The notes under the pieces were generated by a model. That model was given only the letters and a program-made list of their open reading frames with translations. It was not told where the DNA came from and searched no databases. A stretch of 64,000 nt of DNA. Origin: PXAP01 sp964421595 (GTDB taxonomy: Bacteria > Bacteroidota > Bacteroidia > Bacteroidales > PUMT01). A program made the position numbers and the translations under genes. The stretch is from contig CAYQXY010000007.1 of NCBI GenBank assembly GCA_964421595.1, forward strand, positions 83,037 through 147,036, in the 5' to 3' direction. This document shows, in pieces, positions 1 through 7,551 of this stretch (its first letter is position 1; each line of letters starts with the position of its first letter).

Positions 1-401
1 CAATTCCGGTGGCAGGTGGTGAGCAGGAACCGTCGATGCATAATTTCCGTTGGTTGATAGGCAACCGTGCACTGGACATTGTCCAGCCCGATATGTTCTA
101 TTTCGGGGGAATGATCCGCTCTATGAAAGTGGCGCTTATGGCACACGCCATGAATAAACCATGTGTTCCCCATATTTCCGGTTCCGGACTGGGATACCTG
201 TATATGATGCATTTTGTTTCGGCCATCCCGAATGCCGGCCCCTATCACGAGTTCAAAGGATTTAACAGGGATATTCCGCTTGAGTGCCCGACATCAAGTC
301 TTGAGAGTGAAGAAGGAGTCGTTACCGTGCCTTCGGGACCGGGACTGGGGGTACTTATAGATCCTGACTTTATAAAAAAACATCAGGTTGTCAGAGCATA
401 G
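1..401 (+). CDS. Mandelate racemase/enolase-superfamily dehydratase, C-terminal part (5' truncated by window)
   Basis: The frame is open from base 3, so the gene begins outside the window; the GTG at 9 is not a credible start. About 132 residues of the C-terminal barrel are visible. Seen: a GGEQE segment at the very start that fits the third metal-binding glutamate, a QPD segment followed by FGG, and a VPHISGSG segment. In the mandelate racemase subgroup of the enolase superfamily the Asp of QPD and the His of PH.SG form the catalytic His-Asp dyad that abstracts or returns the alpha-proton of a sugar acid or hydroxy acid. The likely role is a cytoplasmic Mg-dependent acid-sugar dehydratase or racemase. 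The substrate cannot be read from this part. It converges on the leftward cassette that begins 22 bases downstream. Confidence 0.85.
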   Translation, partial: IPVAGGEQEPSMHNFRWLIGNRALDIVQPDMFYFGGMIRSMKVALMAHAMNKPCVPHISGSGLGYLYMMHFVSAIPNAGPYHEFKGFNRDIPLECPTSSLESEEGVVTVPSGPGLGVLIDPDFIKKHQVVRA

Positions 402-423
402 TTTTAAGCCATAGTATGCAGGC

Positions 424-1503
424 CTATTTTCTTTCCACGCCAATTCCTGGCTGACTATTCCCTAACATATAGTACGGATCGGCAAATTCAGGCCCGCCTT
501 TGAAGGGTTCCTGATCCGGCCTGAGGTGCGGATCGAGGTCTATAAAATCAAATCCGCCAAGGCCTGCGGCAAAATGAACGGCGCAAGCCAGTCCCAGACT
601 GGTTTCCAGCATACAACCGGTCATAAGTTTAATATTTGCACTCCGGGCAATGGCAGCAATGTCAAGTGCCTCTACTATTCCTGATTTCATTAATTTAATA
701 TTGATCACATCAGCACATCCGGTCCTGACAATATTTATGGCATCTGCTGCTGTAAACACCGACTCATCGGCGGCAACAGGCACCGAAGTGCGGTCTTTAA
801 CATATCTCATGCCTTCGAGGTCACTCTTTAAAACCGGCTGTTCAAAAAGGTCAGGTCGTATTTTGTTTCTATCAAGCTCTTCAAGGAAATAGGCTGCTTC
901 ACCGGGTGAGAATCCCTGGTTTGCATCAAGAATTAATCCGCAACCAGGCGCACCATCGAGTATTGCCATGATCCTGTCAATATCATCGGCTATATTCTTG
1001 CCTACTTTCGTTTTAATTTTCCTGTATCCCTTGTTTGCCAGCCTGGCTGCATTTGAGCGGGCGGTTTCCGGTGTCACTATATCTATTGTGTAATCAGTTT
1101 CAATTTTATCGACAGCTCCCCCGAAAAACCTGAAGAGTGGAATATTCAGCGATTTGGTGAAGGCATCTATCATAGCCATTTCAATAGCACATCTTGCAGT
1201 TACCTGTACCCCGAACACGCTTTTCAAATGTTTTGATACCGACCGGTAATCTGAAACATCCTTGCCGGAAAGATAGTCTGTTACGCTGTTCAGGACGGCC
1301 AGGACGGTGGACTGGTTTTCTCCGTTAATTGGTTCCAGGGGTGCCGCTTCTCCATATCCTGTTATCCCATTCTCAAGCTCAAGACTGATAAGTAGGTTTT
1401 CTATACTCAGTTTTTTTCCGATAGCAATAGTAAAAGGCTCATCCAGCAAGATATTAATTGGTTCAATTGATATTTTTCTTATAATCATTGGTTGCATTTT
1501 CAT
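424..1503 (-). CDS. Dipeptide epimerase (L-Ala-D/L-Glu epimerase type, enolase superfamily)
   Basis: This is a 359-residue cytoplasmic enolase-superfamily enzyme of the muconate-lactonizing subgroup. Visible catalytic set: KTK at residues 164-166, metal ligands D193 (LDANQG), E221 (FEQP) and D246 (AADES), and the second-face lysine K270 (INIK). Near the C-terminus an IDLDP segment carries the DxD motif that, in Ala-Glu epimerases, binds the dipeptide alpha-ammonium group, which favours a dipeptide substrate. Family role: 1,1-proton transfer that inverts the second residue of a dipeptide, often of murein origin. The start is the ATG at 1503; ATGs at 1497 or 1491 are also possible. It is the last gene of the leftward cassette, 156 bases after the oxoamine-synthase-like gene, so it may have its own promoter. 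Substrate specificity is inferred. Confidence 0.85.
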   Translation of the reverse strand: MKMQPMIIRKISIEPINILLDEPFTIAIGKKLSIENLLISLELENGITGYGEAAPLEPINGENQSTVLAVLNSVTDYLSGKDVSDYRSVSKHLKSVFGVQVTARCAIEMAMIDAFTKSLNIPLFRFFGGAVDKIETDYTIDIVTPETARSNAARLANKGYRKIKTKVGKNIADDIDRIMAILDGAPGCGLILDANQGFSPGEAAYFLEELDRNKIRPDLFEQPVLKSDLEGMRYVKDRTSVPVAADESVFTAADAINIVRTGCADVINIKLMKSGIVEALDIAAIARSANIKLMTGCMLETSLGLACAVHFAAGLGGFDFIDLDPHLRPDQEPFKGGPEFADPYYMLGNSQPGIGVERK

Positions 1504-1659
1504 TCGAATTATTTAAGATTATTAATCTATATATAAGTAAGTTACATTTACCGGTCACGTGGTTACCACGATTGTATCACCCATAGATTATCCGGTTTCT
1601 TCTTGTGTGCCCTGGTAGTTAAGCTGGTAATTCATATTTAGCTTTTCAATTCCGATGGA

Positions 1660-2772
1660 TCACCCATTCGTGGGAGATTCATTCCTCCATTTTTTTAGAA
1701 TTTTCAATAGGAAATCAGTCTGTCGTTTTGTATGACTGATTGAAACAGTTATTCGAACTACATGCTGTTCAAGTTTATTGGGATAGATCACTGCCGGGAT
1801 TATAATTCCGTTTTGCTCCAAAAACAATGATAAATTTTTCGCGGTGGAAAGCGAATTACAGAAGAGCGGTATTATGGGTGTATCATCAGTGGATGTATCA
1901 AAACCCAGATTAATTATTTCCGCTCTTAACCGTGTGGTCTTTGAAATAAGCTCCTGTCTTAAACCCGGGTTTGCAGCAATTAAATTCAAGGCAGCAATTC
2001 CGGCGGCAACTGCAGGTGGCGGAAGTGCTGTAGACGCCTTGTACTGAGAAGTTCTTTCTCTAAGCGAGTTAATGAATTTTTTTGAACCTGAGATGAATCC
2101 CCCATAACTTCCAAGAGCTTTACTTAAAGTTTCAGTCTGGTAAATATCTTTCTCATTTTCGAGGTAAAAATGCTCGGGAGTGCCAAGTCCGTTTTTTCCC
2201 AGGATTCCGGTTGAATGGGCATCATCCACAATCAGCTTTGCATTGAACTTAACTGAAAGCCTGAAAATTTCAGCAAGGGGCGCGATTTTCCCCGTAAGGG
2301 CAAAGACCCCGTCGGTTATGATCAGCGGATCAGATTCGGGTGGCAGTTCCTTTAGAAGTTTTTCAAGGCTGACAGGGTTGCAATGGTCATAAAGCCTGAC
2401 GCTTCTTACCCCTTTCGGAATGCTTTCCAGGATACTGGGATGCGAATTTATGTCTGCTAATACAACCGATTCAGGTTTCGACAATGCGCTGAGTATAATG
2501 CTGTTTCCCTGGTAACCAGAAGGGAATAGTATTGTATCTTCCCTGTTTTTAAATTCAGATAATCTTTTTTCAAGTTCAATATGCAGATCAGAGGTACCTG
2601 TGGTTAGCCGGGATGCCGAAAAGTTTACCCCGTATTTTCTGATAGCGGCGATTGCAGCCTTTTTTATTTCAGGATGATAAGCCAGTCCCAGATAATTATT
2701 GCCCCCAAAATAAGAATATGTTCTGCCGTTGCTGGTTACATAACTACCTTTAATACTGCTGAGAATGATCAT
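1660..2772 (-). CDS. Alpha-oxoamine synthase family PLP enzyme (BioF/KBL-like)
   Basis: A 370-residue fold-type I PLP enzyme. Seen: NNYLGLAYHPE near residues 25-34, the PLP-ring contact DDAHSTG with D184 and H186, and the Schiff-base lysine K218 in ETLSKALGSYGG. These are typical of 8-amino-7-oxononanoate synthase and 2-amino-3-ketobutyrate CoA ligase, which condense an amino acid with an acyl-CoA and release CO2, or run the reverse cleavage. No other biotin gene is nearby, so BioF is unlikely to be the true role. It lies 41 bases downstream of the DapA-like gene in the same direction. Its place in a cassette with a dipeptide epimerase and an M20 hydrolase suggests amino-acid-derived substrates, but this is inference. 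Confidence 0.8.
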   Translation of the reverse strand: MIILSSIKGSYVTSNGRTYSYFGGNNYLGLAYHPEIKKAAIAAIRKYGVNFSASRLTTGTSDLHIELEKRLSEFKNREDTILFPSGYQGNSIILSALSKPESVVLADINSHPSILESIPKGVRSVRLYDHCNPVSLEKLLKELPPESDPLIITDGVFALTGKIAPLAEIFRLSVKFNAKLIVDDAHSTGILGKNGLGTPEHFYLENEKDIYQTETLSKALGSYGGFISGSKKFINSLRERTSQYKASTALPPPAVAAGIAALNLIAANPGLRQELISKTTRLRAEIINLGFDTSTDDTPIIPLFCNSLSTAKNLSLFLEQNGIIIPAVIYPNKLEQHVVRITVSISHTKRQTDFLLKILKKWRNESPTNG

Positions 2773-2813
2773 AAACTGAGTTTAAATTTAATCCTGGTAA
2801 AGTGTAAAACCGA

Positions 2814-3884
2814 TCACGGTTTCATCCATTTTTGAATGTTTTCCGAAACAAAGCTGTCATCATTAAGTTCGGGGTACTGTCTGTATACCCGGTCAATCTC
2901 CTCCATCTGACCGGGTGACAATACCTCATTCTCATCAAGCGTCCACAATCCTTCCAGTATTCCCTGACGGCGAAGAACCTCGTGGATTCCCGCAATGCAT
3001 CCTGCAAAATTATTTGCCGGATCGAAAAAGGCAGCATTACAGTCAGTTATGCTGACATTAAGGCTGAGCAACTCCTGCAGGTTTTCACGGTAATCCGGTT
3101 TCCGGATATTTTCCAGCAGTTTGACAGCTGAACGTGTCCACACGGCCCAGTGTCCGAGCAGTCCGCCAACAACCCTTTTACGGATTACCCGATCGTTTAC
3201 TGTTATCCTGTATTCAGTAAGCAAATCAACCAGGATATTGTCATCATTACCTGTGTACAAAGCTATTTCTTCCGACCTTCCCGATTCGGCTACACCCCTG
3301 ACAACATCAAGTGTCTGGTACCTGTTGAATGGTGCCATTTTAATGGCAACAACATTATCAATAGCTGCAAAATCTCTCCAGAAATCAACATCAAGTTTTC
3401 TTCCTCCAACCGCAGGTTGTAAATAGAACCCGATTACAGGTATTATTCTGGCAACTGCCCGGCAATGATCGAGCAATTCTTTATTAGAAGAGTCTTTAAG
3501 GGCTGCCAGACTTAACAGCACTGCATGGTAACCGTACTTTAAAGCCAGTCCGGCTTCCTTTAATGCCTGGTCGGTTCGCCCTGTAACTCCTGCAACGCGA
3601 ATAACAGGTTTTCCTGTGTTCGTGGTGAACCTGTCGAATTCTTCCTGTGCCAGTTCAAGAATCCATTCGAAAAGGTTGAATTCAGGAAGCCTTATAGCAA
3701 ATTGTGTAGTGTGGACAGCCACCGCTACGCCACCGGCCCCTGCTTCAAGATAATAACGCATAAGGGCGCGCTGCCTTCTGATATCAGGTTTTCGTTTGTC
3801 ATTTAGTGCCAGAGGGAGTGCAGGAATTACAACTCCTTTATGCAGTAAATCTGTTATCTCTTCCGGCAGTTCCGTGTAGTGCAT
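2814..3884 (-). CDS. Dihydrodipicolinate synthase/N-acetylneuraminate lyase family protein (DapA-like)
   Basis: 356 residues, longer than the roughly 290-300 of standard DapA or NanA because of a C-terminal extension of about 50 residues. Seen: a TIM-barrel pattern, a Tyr in GFYLQP (Y154) and the presumed Schiff-base lysine K182 in VVAIKMAPF. The family's GTTGE-like substrate-carboxylate segment is replaced by AVHTTQFAIR, which keeps the TT pair only. Family members are class I lyases acting on pyruvate or other 2-oxo acids. The changed anchor and the extension argue against lysine biosynthesis and for a catabolic aldolase or dehydratase. The start codon lies 65 bases before the assembly gap, so its link to the upstream SDR gene crosses unsequenced bases. 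Confidence 0.8.
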   Translation of the reverse strand: MHYTELPEEITDLLHKGVVIPALPLALNDKRKPDIRRQRALMRYYLEAGAGGVAVAVHTTQFAIRLPEFNLFEWILELAQEEFDRFTTNTGKPVIRVAGVTGRTDQALKEAGLALKYGYHAVLLSLAALKDSSNKELLDHCRAVARIIPVIGFYLQPAVGGRKLDVDFWRDFAAIDNVVAIKMAPFNRYQTLDVVRGVAESGRSEEIALYTGNDDNILVDLLTEYRITVNDRVIRKRVVGGLLGHWAVWTRSAVKLLENIRKPDYRENLQELLSLNVSITDCNAAFFDPANNFAGCIAGIHEVLRRQGILEGLWTLDENEVLSPGQMEEIDRVYRQYPELNDDSFVSENIQKWMKP

Positions 3885-3949
3885 TATCAGGTAATTTTAA
3901 ATAAAATTTTCAGAATATGTATAATTTAAAAGGATATTTACACTTTTTA

Positions 3950-3959
3950 NNNNNNNNNN
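3950..3959. other. Assembly gap (10 N)
   Basis: Ten consecutive Ns follow a T/A-rich run. The true gap size is unknown because ten is often a scaffolder placeholder. It sits between the start region of the DapA-like gene and the stop codon of the SDR gene at 3961-3963, so the spacing between these two genes should not be trusted. Confidence 0.99.
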
Positions 3960-3960
3960 T

Positions 3961-4998
3961 TTAATATTTACCATCCCTTACTTCGAAACGTGTAGGCTTC
4001 CCGAGGGTTTTACCATCCCGGGCAATCCAGTCTGCCGTCCATTTTATCACCTGGCTTATTGGAACCTTCGGAGGGCTGAACAGCCTGTATGCTTCCCGTG
4101 AATTGCTTAACAATGCAGTCCTGGCTTCTTCTCCCTCAAAGGTAACGTCAGTTCCCATTAGCTGCCCGAATTCCAGTGCTACTTCCCTGACAGACAGGGT
4201 GTCCGGTCCTGTTATATTTAATACCTTCGGAGGGGTTCGGGATAATTCAAGGGATCGAAGCACAACATCATTTGAGTCGCCTTGCCAGATCACATTAAAA
4301 TAGCCCATATCCAGGTTGACCGGCAGCTTATTTTTGACCTTTGTTGCAATATCGACGAGTACTCCGTACCTGAGTTCGACCGAATAATTCAACCTGATTA
4401 TGGAAACCGGTGTTTTGAATCTGTTGCTTCCATATTCGAACATCCTTTCCCTCCCAAGGCACGATTGGGCATATTCACCAACGGGATGAGGGATATCTGA
4501 TTCGAGGGAACCTCCAGATCCGACAGGAACAAGAGGATAGACACAGCCAGTGGAGAATGTAACAATCCTGGAATTGGCAAAATGTTCAGCTACCATGGCC
4601 GGCATAAAGGAATTTACCGCCCAGGTAAGCGAAAGATTATCAACTGATCCGAATTTCATTCCGGCAAGAAAAAACACATTTCTCAGTTTTGGCAGCTTCC
4701 TGATGAAATTGATATCAAGCAGGTCGCCTTTTATGGTTTCAATCCCCGCCTTTTCAATTTTTTCCCGCTGGTCAGCAGAACTGAATTGAGATACCCCGAT
4801 TATTTTCTTCTTCACGCCGGCCTCGTCACAGGCCCTCTTTGCCATCTGCGCAAGCGAAAGACCTATCTTGCCTGCAATTCCCAGAAAAATCAGATCACCA
4901 TCAACATTTGAGAACATATTTATTACATCTTCACCGGGACGGGATAATAATTCATCCAGTTTTTCTTCACTGTCTATTACATCGGGAAACTCATTCAT
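3961..4998 (-). CDS. NAD-dependent epimerase/dehydratase-like protein (extended SDR) lacking the YxxxK lysine
   Basis: 345 residues with a nucleotide-binding GIAGKIG motif (G40, G43, G46) after a short N-terminal extension, and an FSTGCVYP strand at about residues 148-155 where extended SDRs carry the active-site Ser/Thr. The catalytic tyrosine appears as Y176 in GEYAQSC, but the residue four further on is C180, not the lysine of YxxxK. The codon is TGC on the minus strand, with no nearby frame disturbance. Family role: NAD(P)-dependent epimerisation, dehydration or reduction of sugar nucleotides or related carbonyls. Without the lysine the chemistry may be altered. The ATG is one base after the M20 stop codon, so the two genes are tightly coupled. 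The stop codon abuts the assembly gap. Confidence 0.8.
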   Translation of the reverse strand: MNEFPDVIDSEEKLDELLSRPGEDVINMFSNVDGDLIFLGIAGKIGLSLAQMAKRACDEAGVKKKIIGVSQFSSADQREKIEKAGIETIKGDLLDINFIRKLPKLRNVFFLAGMKFGSVDNLSLTWAVNSFMPAMVAEHFANSRIVTFSTGCVYPLVPVGSGGSLESDIPHPVGEYAQSCLGRERMFEYGSNRFKTPVSIIRLNYSVELRYGVLVDIATKVKNKLPVNLDMGYFNVIWQGDSNDVVLRSLELSRTPPKVLNITGPDTLSVREVALEFGQLMGTDVTFEGEEARTALLSNSREAYRLFSPPKVPISQVIKWTADWIARDGKTLGKPTRFEVRDGKY

Positions 4999-4999
4999 A

Positions 5000-6115
5000 T
5001 TAATTCCTCCAGTTAATGATCATATTTTTATAGATCCTGACTGCCTGTTCAATTTTTGAAATAAGGCAAAACTCATCAGTCTGGTGCGCCATGTCAAGCT
5101 GGCCGGGTCCAAGGATTATAGTCGGAAGGTTCTTGTAATACCCCTGCAGAACCGAACCATCAGTCAGATATGGAAGTGTTCCTGACCTGTAAAAACTGAT
5201 TCCTTCCGATTCACATACTTCATAAGCCAGTGTGATGAACGGATCATTTGCCTTATTGGATACCGGCCCCAGATCAACCGTCTTTTTAAGTTCTATCTCA
5301 CTGCCAAGTTCTTTTGCCAGTCTTGCCAGAACTTCATTGTGACTTACGCTGGCAGTGGTCCTGATATCAATGGTAAATTCGGCATGATCTGGTACAGAAT
5401 TGGAATTTAATCCACCATTCAATTTCCCAACCATGATCGTAGGAAATCCCAGTAATTCATCTGCGGGAGCATCAAACCGGAAATTTTCAATTTTCAGAAC
5501 TGCCGCTGCGGCCTTATAAACAGCATTTATTCCCAGCTCTGGCATGGAGGCATGTACTGTCTTTCCCGTAGCTGTAGCATTCAGGAATATTGCACCTTTA
5601 TGACCAATGCCGGGAATATTATCTGTCGGTTCACCAATTATTGCTGCCCCTGCCATTCCCAGATTATCGTATTTCTGAACGAGGTCCCTCGCACCTTCAC
5701 ACCCCAGCTCTTCTCCTGCTGTGAATATAAAGCGTATCCCATTTTCAGGCAATTTCTCGGCAGGTACCTCGATTGCCGCGCAAATCATGGCAGCAAGTCC
5801 TGACTTCATATCACTCGATCCACGCCCGTAGATTCTGTCACCTTCAATAACACTTTTAAAAGGATCTCTGCTCCATTGTTTTGATCCCAGTGGCACTACA
5901 TCAAAATGACCTGACAGTATGAGAGGTTTGCCACTGGCAGGAACTCCTTTTTCTGCTATCATATGCAACCTGTTTTCCCTAAATTCAGGATAGGTGACCT
6001 TAAATCCATTATCTGTCAGGATTTTCCCGACAAATCGTGCTATGAGAGCTTCATCTCCCGGCGGATTAATAGTATTGAATGAAATAAGTTCCCGGGTAAG
6101 TGATATTACATCCAT
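5000..6115 (-). CDS. M20 family metallohydrolase (ArgE/DapE/carboxypeptidase G2-like)
   Basis: A 371-residue cytoplasmic di-zinc amidohydrolase. Metal ligands and catalytic residues are all visible: H70 in SGHFD, D102 in GSSDMK, the catalytic E135 with ligand E136 in TAGEE, E162 or D165 in GEPTD, and H344 in MAHQTDE near the C-terminus. The small dimerisation domain should lie between about residues 175 and 285. Family members hydrolyse N-acyl amino acids, succinyl-diaminopimelate or dipeptides. The next gene starts one base after this stop codon, so this gene and the SDR are almost certainly co-transcribed. In the cassette context it could split the dipeptide or N-acyl compound handled by the epimerase. 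The exact substrate is not determinable. Confidence 0.88.
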   Translation of the reverse strand: MDVISLTRELISFNTINPPGDEALIARFVGKILTDNGFKVTYPEFRENRLHMIAEKGVPASGKPLILSGHFDVVPLGSKQWSRDPFKSVIEGDRIYGRGSSDMKSGLAAMICAAIEVPAEKLPENGIRFIFTAGEELGCEGARDLVQKYDNLGMAGAAIIGEPTDNIPGIGHKGAIFLNATATGKTVHASMPELGINAVYKAAAAVLKIENFRFDAPADELLGFPTIMVGKLNGGLNSNSVPDHAEFTIDIRTTASVSHNEVLARLAKELGSEIELKKTVDLGPVSNKANDPFITLAYEVCESEGISFYRSGTLPYLTDGSVLQGYYKNLPTIILGPGQLDMAHQTDEFCLISKIEQAVRIYKNMIINWRN

Positions 6116-6160
6116 AATTCAGAGTATAAATGATTAAAACGGAATGGGATCAATCTGTTA

Positions 6161-6168
6161 CAAATTTA
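6161..6168 (-). promoter_or_regulatory. Possible -7 box upstream of the M20 gene
   Basis: On the minus strand this reads TAAATTTG, a match to the Bacteroidota -7 consensus TAnnTTTG, 45 bases before the M20 start. No clear -33 TTG lies at the right distance. It overlaps the sequence just after the Nramp-like stop codon, so it could be an internal operon promoter or chance in A/T-rich DNA. Confidence 0.25.
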
Positions 6169-6173
6169 TAACA

Positions 6174-7397
6174 TCAAAATGTACTTACATAGTTAATAAG
6201 CGACCTGTACATGAAATAAACCATCAGGCTGACACTTAGCAATCCGGCAAGAGCAAACAGGTTTTGCACCAGGTTGTTTTTTAATGTTCCCATTATCTCC
6301 TTGCTATTTGCAACAAGCAGTAATCCGAGTCCGATAAGAGGAACTGCAAGTATGGACGATGCCTGGGCCATGATCAGGGCATATATGAGGTTTCCCCTCA
6401 GGAAAATCGCAACCATCATACCGGTGACCAGTATTATGGCAGTGAAAATTTTCGGTACTTTTTCGTTCATTGACCGTCCCAGTCCGAGTCCGTCCGACAT
6501 TAAACCACCACCTATTATGGCATTAACCATCAGCGATGAAAATGCTGCGGCACAAAGTCCCGTACTGAAAATCACTTTAGCGTATGTGCCGAAAAGAGAT
6601 TCCATCTGCAAAGCCATGTCAGCTGCCGAATTAACCTGAATACCAAGGGGATGTAATGATGCAGCAGATGTTATAATTATCACGGCAGTAATCAGGGAAA
6701 GCATTATTATGCCAATATATGTGTCTCGCAGACTGCCTTTTAGATTTTCTTTTTTCCAGCCTTTATCCTGTGCCAGATAGGAGTGATACAATGCACCCGC
6801 CAGTGAAAATGACGTTCCAAGCAACGCAGCCAGAATGCCAAGCTGTCCTTTCTCAATTGAACCGGGTATGAATCCCTTTGCCAGAGGAATTATTTCCGGC
6901 CTGGTAAGAACCAGGTTGATAAAGAAAGAAATAATCATGATCAGTACCAGCCCCATCATGAGCTTTTCCAGGATCCTGTAAAGGTTCTTAGCAGCGAATA
7001 TGAGCCACAAAGCGAGAGGAGTAAAGAAAAGTGGCCAGATCCTTTCATCCAGTCCTGTGATACCTCCCATGCCAATCCCGATGCCTATATTATTTCCGAA
7101 CTGAAAGCTCATCGCTGCCATGAATGCCGAAGTTCCGATAATTACAGAAAACCATCTGCCATATTTTAAAGCAATAGTTTGCAGCATTGATAACTTATTG
7201 ACGACGCCAAAGCGCGCACTCATCGAGGTGTAGGTAATCATGAATATGCACGCGAGTACTAGACCCCAAAGAAATTTAAATCCATAGGCAGCGCCAATCT
7301 GCGATGAAACTGTTATACTGCCGGGCCCTAAGACCACAGCTGCAATTATTATACCCGGTCCGAGAGACCTGATAATACCCTGTATCTTCTTGAGCAT
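6174..7397 (-). CDS. Nramp-family-like membrane transporter without the canonical metal ligands
   Basis: 407 residues and about 11 hydrophobic segments with the Nramp layout. In canonical Nramp metal-ion:H+ symporters, the TM1 DPGN motif and the TM6 MPH motif supply the Asp, Asn and Met that bind Mn2+ or Fe2+. Here the TM1 segment reads GPGS (residues 24-27) and the TM6 segment reads GTSFSLAGALYHS (194-206). Asp, Asn and Met are therefore replaced by Gly, Ser and Ser, while the flanking frame (GPG, LYHS) is kept. It is either a divergent member with another substrate or a non-transporting relative. It is the first gene of the leftward cassette and precedes the M20 gene by 58 bases, so a role in importing the cassette's organic substrate is a possible inference. 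Confidence 0.82.
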   Translation of the reverse strand: MLKKIQGIIRSLGPGIIIAAVVLGPGSITVSSQIGAAYGFKFLWGLVLACIFMITYTSMSARFGVVNKLSMLQTIALKYGRWFSVIIGTSAFMAAMSFQFGNNIGIGIGMGGITGLDERIWPLFFTPLALWLIFAAKNLYRILEKLMMGLVLIMIISFFINLVLTRPEIIPLAKGFIPGSIEKGQLGILAALLGTSFSLAGALYHSYLAQDKGWKKENLKGSLRDTYIGIIMLSLITAVIIITSAASLHPLGIQVNSAADMALQMESLFGTYAKVIFSTGLCAAAFSSLMVNAIIGGGLMSDGLGLGRSMNEKVPKIFTAIILVTGMMVAIFLRGNLIYALIMAQASSILAVPLIGLGLLLVANSKEIMGTLKNNLVQNLFALAGLLSVSLMVYFMYRSLINYVSTF

Positions 7398-7551
7398 GAG
7401 ATACTGACGATTAAAATATCTTTAATTAAAACCAGCCTGGATCAGAACCTGACCAGGTCAGTAGCCAAAAGTAAGACATATTAGGTTATAAAAAAATCAT
7501 TTTGTGGTACCTGGGCAGGGCCACTTTGAAGTGAAACAATCAAGGATTAAT

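Noticed and set aside
1660..2772. Biotin synthesis gene bioF
   Set aside because: Family motifs fit, but no other biotin gene is present and the neighbours point elsewhere; the enzyme is called only to family level.
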